A stretch of 56,789 nt of DNA from Bacillota bacterium (GTDB taxonomy: Bacteria; Bacillota; Clostridia; Oscillospirales; Acutalibacteraceae). Position 1 is the stretch's first letter, and each line of letters opens with the position of its first letter. Shown here one piece after another: positions 1 through 8,997 of this stretch. Below the pieces are notes generated by a model that saw only the letters and a program-made list of their open reading frames with translations, had not been told where the DNA came from and ran no database searches. The stretch is from assembly GCA_021771115.1 (NCBI GenBank), contig JAETPP010000003.1:1-56789 (forward strand), read 5' to 3'. The position numbers and the translations under genes were made by a program.

Positions 1-2
1 CG

Positions 3-980
3 GTGGACGAAGAGGAAAGAACGCTGACCGCGTACCAGAAGCAGACCTATGACAGAGTGTGGGGCGGTATCATGCAGGACAGTCTGGATTCTCTGGTGGC
101 TTCGGAGAGCTTTCAGGAGGCTGAGTCGGAAATACAGGCCAAAATGCTGAAAAACCTCTACCAGTATGCGGATGCAAAAGCGAAAGCGGTATTGTATGAC
201 GATTTTTCACTGGACAAGCGGTTCCAAAAAGCGGACAAGGTCAAGGAAGCCGGTGGAACAGCTGCTGAGTGGGCGGCGTGGACGGCGGAAAGCTCCGGTA
301 TGAAGGCGGAGGAGAAATATACTTTGCTGGCCGAGAAGGATTTTTCGGACGAAGTAAAGAAAGCTATGGTCGGAAACGAGATCGGCACGGAGCTGAAAAC
401 GGAATCCGGGGAAGACTCTCAGTATGCCAAAATGCTGAAGCTGCTAGAAAGCGGAATGGATATGGACGATTACCTTTTGCTGAAGGCGCAGGGGTCCGGA
501 GCTGTGGACAAGTATGTGAAGTACGGCGAGAAGGAGCGAGGGATATCCTTCGAAAAGTACAGCACCCTGAAGGACAACAATGCTCTTGACGAATTCGACA
601 AGCTTTCCGGCGCCGGCGTAAATGCCACCAACGCTTACGACACCGCGCTGGCTTTGGAAGGCCTGGGAGATGATCCTGCTACCGTGGAAAAGTACATGGC
701 TATCGCAGAAATGCCATATCAGGAAGAGGTCAAGGAACAGGCTTTGGAAGCAATCATGAGCGACAGCGCATATGAAAAATACCAGAAGGCAAGGAAAAGC
801 GGAATAGATACTTACAGGTATTGCAAATTCCTGAGGGATACCGGGGAGTATTCCGGGGATGGAAAGCAGGAAAAGGTGTGGGCTTATATCAACGCACTGC
901 CTTTGTCTTCCGCGCAGAAGGACGCGCTGCATTTGAGTATGTACAAAGAAAGCTCTTTGAAAAAAGCGCCGTGGCACTGA
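3..980 (+). CDS. C-terminal part of a probable phage structural polyprotein (partial)
   Basis: The frame is open to the window edge, and the GTG at base 3 is probably not the true start, so this looks like the 3' end of a longer gene. The protein is hydrophilic, rich in Lys, Glu, Ala and Tyr, and predicted helical, with loosely repeated units of the type 'YEKY..A...GID...Y'. The C-terminus (AYINALPLSSAQKDAL then a YKESSLKKAPW-like end) resembles the tail of very large Clostridial phage proteins, including LPD38-type polyproteins and tape-measure-like virion proteins; that match is from memory. A strong terminator follows directly, and a tRNA gene lies 200 bp further on, as at a prophage boundary. 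It could instead belong to another integrated element. No catalytic motif is visible. Confidence 0.5.
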   Translation: MDEEERTLTAYQKQTYDRVWGGIMQDSLDSLVASESFQEAESEIQAKMLKNLYQYADAKAKAVLYDDFSLDKRFQKADKVKEAGGTAAEWAAWTAESSGMKAEEKYTLLAEKDFSDEVKKAMVGNEIGTELKTESGEDSQYAKMLKLLESGMDMDDYLLLKAQGSGAVDKYVKYGEKERGISFEKYSTLKDNNALDEFDKLSGAGVNATNAYDTALALEGLGDDPATVEKYMAIAEMPYQEEVKEQALEAIMSDSAYEKYQKARKSGIDTYRYCKFLRDTGEYSGDGKQEKVWAYINALPLSSAQKDALHLSMYKESSLKKAPWH

Positions 981-986
981 TGGGAG

Positions 987-1026
987 AACCCGGGGAGAAT
1001 TGATCTCCCCGGGTTCGGTTTTTTGG
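987..1026 (+). terminator. Rho-independent terminator after the phage-like gene
   Basis: A perfect 12-bp stem (AACCCGGGGAGA / TCTCCCCGGGTT) with a 5-nt loop is followed by CGGTTTTTTGG. It begins 6 bp after the stop codon of the phage-like gene. Confidence 0.9.
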
Positions 1027-1037
1027 CTCGAAAAAAT

Positions 1038-1067
1038 TGAACACTTGGTTGAACACTTTGTGTTCAA
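1038..1067. repeat. Direct and inverted TTGAACAC repeats
   Basis: TTGAACACTT occurs twice in tandem (1038-1047 and 1049-1058). The second copy forms the palindrome TTGAACAC-TTT-GTGTTCAA. The site lies between the phage-like gene's terminator and tRNA-Leu, so it could be a protein-binding or recombination site; no function is shown. Confidence 0.45.
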
Positions 1068-1129
1068 AAGTGCATTTTGACCTTGAAATTTTCATTTCGT
1101 AAAACGGGATTACGTTTCAAAAATGGCAG

Positions 1130-1178
1130 AAAGAAAGCGCCTTCTCACGGTTTTTCCCATGAGAAGGCACTTTCTGAT
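1130..1178 (-). terminator. Hairpin downstream of tRNA-Leu
   Basis: The stem GCCTTCTCA / TGAGAAGGC is extended by AGAAAG / CTTTCT across one mismatch. It lies just beyond the 3' end of tRNA-Leu in that gene's direction, followed by a T-rich stretch. It probably ends the tRNA transcript. Confidence 0.65.
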
Positions 1179-1179
1179 T

Positions 1180-1263
1180 TGGTGCGCGAGACGGGACTTG
1201 AACCCGTACGTCGTAGACACACGCACCTCAAACGTGCCTGTCTGCCAGTTCCAGCACTCGCGC
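1180..1263 (-). tRNA. tRNA-Leu (anticodon GAG)
   Basis: Read on the minus strand, the acceptor arms GCGCGAG and CTCGCGC pair perfectly, followed by discriminator A and an encoded CCA. The anticodon arm CACGT-TTGAGGT-GCGTG puts GAG at positions 34-36, which reads CUC and CUU. A long variable arm of class II type and a standard T arm (GGTTCAAGTCCC) are present. The 3' end faces the phage-like gene, the usual polarity for integration into a tRNA gene. Confidence 0.95.
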
Positions 1264-1359
1264 ATAACCAACGCTGAAAATTATACCATCTGCCCTGCTT
1301 ATTGTCAAGGGAGAATTTTGCTGGATCGGGCAATTCTTTTTTGCCGGTTTGCTTACATT

Positions 1360-2007
1360 TCAGCACTGGGAAAGGAAAAATTCAAAGAGAACGCGCCCGT
1401 CCACCGTATCCTTTCTTGCGTTCCGGAAGGCCATTCGCTCCGGGTGCCACTGCACGGCGTAGATCTTTTTAGAAGGGAGCTCCATTGCCTCTATCACGCC
1501 GTCGTCGGCCCGTGCGGCAACGGCAAATCCGGCGGCGGGCTCAGCCGCTGCCTGATGGTGGGCGCTGTTTACCGAAAAGCGTTCTCCATATAAGGGGAAG
1601 AGAAAACCGCCGGGAGAGGCTGTGACCGGGTGCACCTTATCGCCGGTGGCTTCTTCCCATTTGTGGGCGTCCGCCGTGGGAATATCCTGGATCAAACTGC
1701 CGCCAAAGGCCACGTTGAGGATCTGCAGCCCCTTACAGATTCCCAGGATCGGGCGCTCTGTTTTACGGAAATCCCGTACCAGCTGAAGCTCTTTTTGGTC
1801 TCTTTCCCTGTCAATGCCCCGGCTTCCCAGGTTTTCCGCACCGTAGAGAGCGGGGTCGACATCGGCTCCTCCCGGCAGCAAAAGCGCGCCACAGTCTTCG
1901 GCGTGTTGGAGATTTTCCGAAAAAATCCCGGCAGCCCCGCAAAAGCTCAAGGCCTCCGCGTAATTCCTGTAAATTTCCCGATCCCCACAGACAAAAATTT
2001 TTTTCAT
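1360..2007 (-). CDS. Class I glutamine amidotransferase-like hydrolase (peptidase C26, PuuD-like)
   Basis: 215 residues. The nucleophile elbow GICKGLQ carries the catalytic Cys, and QWHPE near residue 190 supplies the His and Glu of the triad, the layout of the gamma-glutamyl-gamma-aminobutyrate hydrolase family. Relatives cleave gamma-glutamyl amides such as gamma-glutamyl-GABA. The oxyanion-type LLPGGADVDP segment is also present. The family is usually 230-250 residues, so this is slightly short. The start is set by GGGAGGAG upstream. No putrescine genes lie nearby, so the substrate is unknown. It is transcribed divergently from the VanY-type gene and lies next to tRNA-Leu. Confidence 0.85.
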   Translation of the reverse strand: MKKIFVCGDREIYRNYAEALSFCGAAGIFSENLQHAEDCGALLLPGGADVDPALYGAENLGSRGIDRERDQKELQLVRDFRKTERPILGICKGLQILNVAFGGSLIQDIPTADAHKWEEATGDKVHPVTASPGGFLFPLYGERFSVNSAHHQAAAEPAAGFAVAARADDGVIEAMELPSKKIYAVQWHPERMAFRNARKDTVDGRVLFEFFLSQC

Positions 2008-2127
2008 AGAATGACTCCTCCCGATAGGATAAGCTGTTGCTTGATAAAAACTTGAAGCTTTCGTTTATGATGAATATGCGGAGTTTGGTTAGAATAGGCA
2101 AAGAGAAGAAAAAAGGGGGAGAAGGAA

Positions 2128-2859
2128 ATGAAACAAACAGAACAAAAGGCTCCCAAAATAGAATTCGCGTCCGGCGCGGTGATCCTTTTTTCGATTTTTC
2201 TGAGCCTTTTTATCAATTATCTGGGAATCTTAAATACGCGGGAAGCCATCCAAACAGCGGCAGGTGTTCAGCAGGGAGCGAAGGAATATACGCAGCTGTC
2301 AGACCCCCTGCTTGTGTTGGTAAACAACCAAATCCCACTGCCGGAAAGCTGGGTCGTAACGCCCAAGATGATCGATGATGAGCAGGTGGACCTGCGGGCC
2401 TATCAGGATCTTTCCGAGATGTTTGCGGCCGCCGCCGAGGACGATGTGTGGTTTTGGGTAGTATCCGGCTATCGCAGCGTGGAGCAGCAGGAGATCGTTT
2501 TGGAGCGGGCGATCCGAGAAAACATGGAAAACGGACTTTCCCGGGAAGAAGCGGAGCAGGACGCCCTGCGCACAGTTGCCCGCCCCGGCTACAGCGAGCA
2601 CCATACCGGGCTGGCTGTGGATCTGAACGACGTCAGCGATGAGTTTGAAGAGAGCAAGGCCTACAGGTGGCTTTCTGTCCACGCTGCGGAATACGGCTTT
2701 GTGCAGCGCTATCAAAAAAGTAAAACCGCCTTTACCGGAATCGACCGGGAAAGCTGGCATTACCGATATGTGGGGAAAAAGCACGCGAAAGAAATGAAAC
2801 GGCTGAATTTTTGCCTGGAGGAATATGTGGAATATCTGAAAAACCAGGGGAACTCTTAA
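2128..2859 (+). CDS. VanY-type D-alanyl-D-alanine carboxypeptidase (peptidase M15B)
   Basis: 243 residues. An N-terminal membrane anchor (about 11-33, AVILFSIFLSLFINYLGIL) is followed by an extracellular M15 domain. Zinc and catalytic motifs are visible: SGYRS, SEHHTGLAVDL (H and D ligands) and ESWHYRYVG (catalytic Glu and third His ligand). The family trims the terminal D-Ala from peptidoglycan stem peptides outside the membrane. A strong ribosome site (GGGGGAGAAGG) precedes the ATG. No van resistance genes are adjacent, so a housekeeping wall role is more likely than glycopeptide resistance. Confidence 0.9.
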   Translation: MKQTEQKAPKIEFASGAVILFSIFLSLFINYLGILNTREAIQTAAGVQQGAKEYTQLSDPLLVLVNNQIPLPESWVVTPKMIDDEQVDLRAYQDLSEMFAAAAEDDVWFWVVSGYRSVEQQEIVLERAIRENMENGLSREEAEQDALRTVARPGYSEHHTGLAVDLNDVSDEFEESKAYRWLSVHAAEYGFVQRYQKSKTAFTGIDRESWHYRYVGKKHAKEMKRLNFCLEEYVEYLKNQGNS

Positions 2860-2959
2860 ATGCCATGTGCCTTTTTTCTATTTTATCACATTCTTTCAGG
2901 CCTTTGGCAGGGGAAAAGCACAAATTTGCCGGATGAATCAGAGAAAACGCAGTTTCCTA

Positions 2960-2989
2960 TTGCGAAAAGAAACAGGTTTGCTATATAAT
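2960..2989 (+). promoter_or_regulatory. Promoter of gltX-glnS
   Basis: TTGCGA, an 18-bp spacer and TATAAT match a housekeeping sigma promoter. It lies 33 bp before the gltX start. No T-box fold is visible in the short leader. Confidence 0.6.
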
Positions 2990-3022
2990 AGGATATGATT
3001 TTTTGCGAAAGAGGGAAAACCT

Positions 3023-4468
3023 ATGGCTTCAGTTCGGACAAGATTTGCGCCCAGCCCCACGGGTTTTATGCATGTGGGAAATTTACGCACGGCTTTGTAT
3101 GAATATCTGGTGGCAAAGTCGCAGGGCGGGCAATTCGTTTTGCGGATCGAGGATACGGACCGGGAACGCCTGGTGGAAGGCGCGGAGGACGTGATCTATA
3201 ACACTTTAAAGCAGGTGGGGCTCCTGCACGATGAAGGCCCGGATATCGGCGGTGAATTCGGCCCCTATGTCCAAAGCCAAAGAAAAGAGCTGTACCGCCC
3301 TTACGCGGAGCAGCTGGTAAAAGAGGGGAAAGCCTACTACTGCTTCTGCTCCAAGGAGCGGCTGGAGTCCCTTCACGATGAAAACGGCCTCGGCGGCTAT
3401 GACAGGCACTGCCGGGAGCTGCCCGCAGAAGAGGTACAGCGCCTTTTGGACGCGGGCACGCCCCACGTGATCCGCCAGAAAGTGCCGCTTACCGGCTCCA
3501 CTACCTTTCAGGACGCGGTGTTCGGGGAAATCACCATTGAAAACAAAGAGATCGAGGATCAAATCCTCTTAAAGGCGGACGGCTATCCCACCTATAATTT
3601 CGCCAATGTGATCGACGATCATCTGATGCACATTACCCATGTGGTGCGGGGAAGCGAGTATCTGACCTCTACGCCCAAATACAATCTGCTGTACGAGGCC
3701 TTCGGCTGGGAGATCCCCACCTATATCCACCTGCCCCTGATCATGGGCAGAAACGAGGACGGCAGTGTGTCGAAGCTTTCCAAGCGCCATGGCTCCACCA
3801 GCTTTGAAGGGCTGGTAGAGGAGGGCTATCTTCCCGCCGTGATCACAAACTATATTGCCCTGCTGGGCTGGTGCCCCAAGGATAACCAGGAGATTTTTTC
3901 TCTGGAGGAGCTGACAAAGAGCTTTTCCGTGGAGGGAATCAGCAAATCTCCGGCGGTATTTGATTATGATAAGCTGGCCTGGTTCAACGGCGAATACATT
4001 AAGGCCATGGGGGAAGCGGAATTCCTTTCCCATGCGATGCCTTACTACCGGGAGGTGTTCGGGGAGCAGGAGAAGCCCTGGGAGGTTCTCCACTCCATTT
4101 TGCAGGCCCGCATCACAAAATTCCAGGAGATTCCCGCGCTCTTGGCCTTTTTCAAGGAGCTGCCGGAATACCCGGTGGAGTTCTTCACCAATAAGAAAAG
4201 CAAAACAGATTCGGAAAATTCTCCGCAAATGCTCCGGGCGGCCATCGAGGTGCTGGAGCAGCTCCCGAATTGGGAGCTTACCGCGATCCACGACAGCCTG
4301 ATCGGCCTGGCGGAGCGTCTGGAAGTGAAAAACGGCACGCTGCTGTGGCCGGTACGGATCGCGGCGGCAGGCACCCTTGTCACACCGGGCGGCGCCATGG
4401 AGATCCTGACCCTTTTGGGAAAGGAAGAGGCCCTGCGCAGACTGAAAGCGGGACTTGAAAAGTTTTAG
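3023..4468 (+). CDS. gltX: Glutamate--tRNA ligase
   Basis: 481 residues, the normal bacterial GluRS length. Class I signatures are the HIGH-equivalent HVGN at residues 17-20 within RFAPSPTGFMHVGN, and the KMSKS-equivalent KLSKR near residue 250. A CFC...YDRHC set around 106-128 fits the zinc site of bacterial GluRS. It charges tRNA-Glu with glutamate in the cytoplasm. The gene lies 32 bp upstream of glnS in one operon. With a dedicated GlnRS present, this enzyme is probably discriminating and does not make Glu-tRNA-Gln; that is inference. Confidence 0.97.
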   Translation: MASVRTRFAPSPTGFMHVGNLRTALYEYLVAKSQGGQFVLRIEDTDRERLVEGAEDVIYNTLKQVGLLHDEGPDIGGEFGPYVQSQRKELYRPYAEQLVKEGKAYYCFCSKERLESLHDENGLGGYDRHCRELPAEEVQRLLDAGTPHVIRQKVPLTGSTTFQDAVFGEITIENKEIEDQILLKADGYPTYNFANVIDDHLMHITHVVRGSEYLTSTPKYNLLYEAFGWEIPTYIHLPLIMGRNEDGSVSKLSKRHGSTSFEGLVEEGYLPAVITNYIALLGWCPKDNQEIFSLEELTKSFSVEGISKSPAVFDYDKLAWFNGEYIKAMGEAEFLSHAMPYYREVFGEQEKPWEVLHSILQARITKFQEIPALLAFFKELPEYPVEFFTNKKSKTDSENSPQMLRAAIEVLEQLPNWELTAIHDSLIGLAERLEVKNGTLLWPVRIAAAGTLVTPGGAMEILTLLGKEEALRRLKAGLEKF

Positions 4469-4500
4469 GGGAATTCTCCTGTCAGAAAAGAGGGAAAACA

Positions 4501-6189
<1,689 letters not shown>

Positions 6190-6228
6190 GAAGATCCGGC
6201 AATTTAAATTGAGATAAGAAATACCCTG

Positions 6229-6267
6229 AAATGACAGCGGGAGACTTTCCGCTGTCATTTTATTTAT
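6229..6267 (+). terminator. Terminator after glnS
   Basis: A perfect 12-bp stem AAATGACAGCGG / CCGCTGTCATTT with an 8-nt loop, followed by the T-rich TATTTAT. It separates the gltX-glnS operon from birA. Confidence 0.85.
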
Positions 6268-6271
6268 CCGA

Positions 6272-6305
6272 ATTGTCACCAAATTATATCAGCAGGGTTG
6301 ACAAT
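6272..6305. promoter_or_regulatory. Probable BirA operator
   Basis: Two 9-bp half sites, ATTGTCACC and GTTGACAAT, are inverted repeats matching at 8 of 9 positions with a 16-bp spacer. This fits the known Firmicute BirA box (TTGTnAAC-N(14-16)-GTTnACAA). The right half overlaps the -35 box of the birA promoter, as expected for a repressor site. The downstream genes are birA and bioY, classic BirA targets. Confidence 0.8.
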
Positions 6306-6326
6306 ACGCTTTCGCTATGGTATCCT
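6298..6326 (+). promoter_or_regulatory. Promoter of birA-bioY
   Basis: TTGACA, a 17-bp spacer and TATCCT. Expected transcription starts near 6333, downstream of the ATG at 6317 used in the ORF track. That excludes the ATG and supports the TTG start at 6362. Confidence 0.75.
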
Positions 6327-6361
6327 CTGGAAAAGAAAAGCGGAGAGCTGGGGGGAGAAGC

Positions 6362-7378
6362 TTGGAGTTTTTGAGCATGGTATTGGAGCTTTTGAGAGAA
6401 AGCGGCGGCCCTTTATCGGGAGAAGAAATGGCGAAAAAGCTGCATGTCAGCCGGAACGCCGTGTGGAAGGCCGTGAAAAAGCTGAAGGAAGCCGGCTATG
6501 AAATACAGGCCCGCACCAATCTGGGGTATGAGCTCCTTTCGGAAAGCGACGCCCTTCTTTCCGAAAATGTTTGCAGCCATTTATCCGGCGCGGCCCGGCA
6601 TACTTTTATTGAGGTGCGGGAGGCTGTCACCTCCACCAACACGGTTCTGAAGGAAATTGCGGAGCAGGGCGGGAAAGAAGGCCATGTGCTGATCGCCGAA
6701 CGGCAGACGGCGGGCAAGGGGAGGCTGGGGCGCTCCTTTGCTTCTCCCCGGGGGACCGGGCTTTATATGAGCATTTTGCTGCGGCCCCGGTTTTCCGCGG
6801 AAGAATCTCTTTCCATTACCACCGCGGCGGCGGTAGCGGTAGCGGAAGCGGTGGAAAAGGTAACAGGCCGCAGGGCGATGATCAAATGGGTCAATGATGT
6901 GTATCTGGACGGCTACAAGATCTGCGGGATTCTGACGGAGGCGTCCATCGATTTTGAAACAAACGGACTGCACTACGCGGTGCTGGGGATCGGCGTCAAT
7001 ATCCGGGAGCCGGAGGGTGGTTTTCCGGAGGAACTGAAGGAGATCGCCGGGGCGATCTATCGGGAAGCGCCGCCGCCCGGAGTCAGGGCGGCTCTTGCCG
7101 CGGAAATCCTGAACAGCTTTTTCGGCTTTTACGAAAGCTTAGAGAAGCGCCCCTTTTTACCGGAATACAGAAGCCGCTCTCTGCTCACGGGCAAAGCGAT
7201 CCGTTTTGTCTGCGGCAACAAGAAGTTTTCCGGCACGGTACAGGGGATAGACGAGGAAGCCCGGCTTCTTGTTTCTCTGGAGAATGGGGAACAGGCGGCC
7301 TTTGGGGCGGGAGAAGTGGCAATCGATAAGGATTTTTTAGACAGCCTGCGAAGCAAGCAGGAGAAGGGAATGGGATAA
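6362..7378 (+). CDS. birA: Biotin operon repressor / biotin--[acetyl-CoA-carboxylase] ligase
   Basis: 338 residues from the TTG start, which has GGGGGGAG 5 bp upstream; an in-frame ATG at 6377 is the alternative. The N-terminal winged helix (about 1-60, EEMAKKLHVSRNAVWKAVKKL) binds DNA. The central ligase domain has the biotinyl-AMP loop AGKGRLGRSF (about 117) and KWVNDVYLDGYKICGIL (about 174), then a small C-terminal SH3-like domain. Group II BirA activates biotin, attaches it to carboxylases, and represses biotin genes when biotin is plentiful. It is followed 3 bp later by bioY, and a matching operator overlaps its own promoter, so autoregulation is likely. Confidence 0.95.
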   Translation: MEFLSMVLELLRESGGPLSGEEMAKKLHVSRNAVWKAVKKLKEAGYEIQARTNLGYELLSESDALLSENVCSHLSGAARHTFIEVREAVTSTNTVLKEIAEQGGKEGHVLIAERQTAGKGRLGRSFASPRGTGLYMSILLRPRFSAEESLSITTAAAVAVAEAVEKVTGRRAMIKWVNDVYLDGYKICGILTEASIDFETNGLHYAVLGIGVNIREPEGGFPEELKEIAGAIYREAPPPGVRAALAAEILNSFFGFYESLEKRPFLPEYRSRSLLTGKAIRFVCGNKKFSGTVQGIDEEARLLVSLENGEQAAFGAGEVAIDKDFLDSLRSKQEKGMG

Positions 7379-7381
7379 ATC

Positions 7382-7933
7382 ATGAAAATGGAGCATCAAA
7401 CGAAACTGCAAAAAACTGTGATGACCGGGGTGTTTGCCGCTTTGCTGGCAGTGCTTTCTCAGATTTCTTTTCCTCTGCCCTCCGGAATACCGGTGACCCT
7501 GCAAACCTTTGCCGTTGCTTTGTGCGGCTTTGTGCTGGGCGCGAAGCTTGGCACCCTGTCCGTTGTGGTTTATCTTGCCATCGGCGCGGTAGGCGTGCCG
7601 GTATTTGCCGGCTTCAGCGGCGGGGTTGGAGCTTTCGCCGGTTTGGCGGGAGGCTACTTGTGGGGATTTTTGTTTATGGCTTTCCTCTGCGGGCTGGGAG
7701 CAAGCCGTTCAAAGCGTGTTCTCGCGATCATTTTGGGGATCGCCGGGCTGAGTATATGCCATCTGTGCGGTGCGGTCCAGTTTGCGCTGCTCTCCGCCAT
7801 TTCTCCCTGGCAGGCTTTCCTGTTGGCCTCCGCGCCCTATCTTTTGAAGGACGTGATTTCCGTGGCAGCGGCTTACCTTGCGGCTCAGGCGATCGTGTAC
7901 AGTTTGAAAAAAGCAAGGTTGGTGAGGGAATGA
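7382..7933 (+). CDS. bioY: Biotin ECF transporter substrate-binding component BioY
   Basis: 183 residues with about six hydrophobic segments. The family motifs are visible: PLPSGIPVTLQTFAV near residue 35, LGAKLGTLSVVVYLAIGAVGVPVF, and a Gly-rich GGVGAFAGLAGGYLWGF. BioY is the membrane S-component that captures biotin; it can work with a shared EcfAAT module, which is not in this window. The gene lies 3 bp after birA and its stop overlaps the next start (ATGA), so all three are co-transcribed. No biotin synthesis genes are present here, suggesting that this unit scavenges. Confidence 0.95.
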   Translation: MKMEHQTKLQKTVMTGVFAALLAVLSQISFPLPSGIPVTLQTFAVALCGFVLGAKLGTLSVVVYLAIGAVGVPVFAGFSGGVGAFAGLAGGYLWGFLFMAFLCGLGASRSKRVLAIILGIAGLSICHLCGAVQFALLSAISPWQAFLLASAPYLLKDVISVAAAYLAAQAIVYSLKKARLVRE

Positions 7934-8331
7934 GACTGCGGGGGCATCACTTATTCTGCACCGCTTTGTTTTCCGGGCACGGCTACAGTGAGACCTTTAC
8001 CGAAAAAATGACGCATCTTACGAAGCAGCTGCGGGCAGGGGAAAAGCTGACTGTCATAGTTGGAGCCGACGAGGTTTGCGCCGCCTGTCCCAATAGAACA
8101 TCGGAAGGCGGCTGCGCGCTGAGCAGTGAGGATGTGGAAAAAAGAGATCGGGCGGCATTGCGGGTCCTGCGGCTGGCTCCCGCCGAGGAATTGACTTGGG
8201 AAGAGGCAAAAAGCCGTCTTTCCCGGCTGACAGAGCAGGAGTTTCAAGCAGTATGCGGCGGCTGCCGTTGGCAGGAGGAGGGGCTGTGCAGCCTTTTTCT
8301 GCTTCGGCAGGCGGTAAGCAATGAAAATTGA
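7930..8331 (+). CDS. DUF1284 domain protein (Cys-rich, possible metal or Fe-S binding)
   Basis: 133 residues. The ATG overlaps the bioY stop (ATGA), so the longer ORF in the track is not needed. MRLRGHHLFC at the N-terminus is the signature start of DUF1284 proteins. Cysteines are placed in pairs (VCAACPN near residue 52, GGCAL near 62, CGGCRW near 115, and a later Cys), a pattern fitting an iron-sulfur or zinc site. The function of the family is not established. Translational coupling to bioY suggests, but does not show, a link to biotin or sulfur metabolism. Confidence 0.8.
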   Translation: MRLRGHHLFCTALFSGHGYSETFTEKMTHLTKQLRAGEKLTVIVGADEVCAACPNRTSEGGCALSSEDVEKRDRAALRVLRLAPAEELTWEEAKSRLSRLTEQEFQAVCGGCRWQEEGLCSLFLLRQAVSNEN

Positions 8332-8334
8332 CCA

Positions 8335-8377
8335 ACGAAAAAGCCCAGCCCTTTACGAAAAAGGACTTGGGCCCTTT
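8335..8377. terminator. Bidirectional terminator
   Basis: An imperfect hairpin (AAAGCCCAGCCCTTT ... AAAGGACTTGGGC) sits between convergent genes. It is flanked by A-rich sequence on the left and T-rich sequence on the right, so it can serve both strands. Confidence 0.55.
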
Positions 8378-8389
8378 GCTTTAAATGTG

Positions 8390-8863
8390 CTATAAAAAGA
8401 AATGGGCGATCACAGCAATGGCAAAACCAAGGGCTGCGCCGCAGGCCACTTCGATCCGCCGGTGGCCCAAAGATTCGTTTAAGCGGGGGATCATATCCTG
8501 CAGCGCCTTTTTATCTATTTCTCCGTCGCTCTGCTCCAGATATTCCACAATGTGGTTGATGGCCTTGGCGTGAAGCCCGGCAGCCCAGCGAACACCGGTA
8601 GCGTCGTACATCACGATCAGGGCCAAAACGAAAGCAAGGGCAAAAACGGGGGAATCAAAGCCATACTGATAGTAAGCCGTTAAAAGCACAGCGCAGGTGA
8701 CAGCGGAGTGAGAGCTGGGCATTCCTCCGGCCCCCGCCAGGCGGCGGCGGTCGAACTGTTTGTGCTTCAAAGCGTCCAGCAGCGTTTTGATCAGCTGCGC
8801 GCTGAGCCATGCCGCAACACTGACATTGATTAACGGATTGGAGAGCAGGAAATTGAGATTCAT
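8390..8863 (-). CDS. Divergent PAP2 family membrane protein (YuiD-like)
   Basis: 157 residues with about four transmembrane segments. The central GGMPSSHSA motif is the PAP2-type phosphatase signature (PSSH), followed by YDATGVR...GLHAKAIN, which marks the divergent PAP2 (DUF212, YuiD) group. Members resemble phosphatidic acid phosphatases, but no activity is established for this branch. Its own promoter lies upstream (8899-8927). It converges with the birA operon across a shared terminator and is a single-gene unit. Confidence 0.88.
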   Translation of the reverse strand: MNLNFLLSNPLINVSVAAWLSAQLIKTLLDALKHKQFDRRRLAGAGGMPSSHSAVTCAVLLTAYYQYGFDSPVFALAFVLALIVMYDATGVRWAAGLHAKAINHIVEYLEQSDGEIDKKALQDMIPRLNESLGHRRIEVACGAALGFAIAVIAHFFL

Positions 8864-8898
8864 GAGGGTTCCTTTTCCTAAGGTGTATTCTTAGCTCT

Positions 8899-8927
8899 AT
8901 GATATCCGGTTCCGCCTTCTCTGTCAA
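8899..8927 (-). promoter_or_regulatory. Promoter of the PAP2-like gene
   Basis: On the minus strand: TTGACA, a 17-bp spacer and TATCAT, 36 bp before the start codon. Confidence 0.65.
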
Positions 8928-8936
8928 CTGGCTCGC

Positions 8937-8965
8937 TTGCAATCCCAGGGAATTTATGCTAAAAT
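8937..8965 (+). promoter_or_regulatory. Promoter of the queH operon
   Basis: TTGCAA, a 17-bp spacer and TAAAAT, 33 bp upstream of the queH ATG. It stands back to back with the PAP2-like promoter. Confidence 0.6.
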
Positions 8966-8997
8966 GAAGCAGTTTTTTGGAGAAAGGAGCAGGCGCT

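Noticed and set aside
1123-1593. Plus-strand 156-residue ORF over tRNA-Leu
   Set aside because: It reads through the antisense of tRNA-Leu and into the amidotransferase gene. No ribosome site.
2041-2080. Promoter for the VanY-type gene (TTGATA...TATGAT)
   Set aside because: The spacing is about 19 bp and the -10 is weak, so I could not support it.
6317-6361. Upstream ATG start for birA
   Set aside because: It lies between the -35 and -10 boxes of the promoter, so it would not be transcribed. TTG 6362 has the ribosome site.
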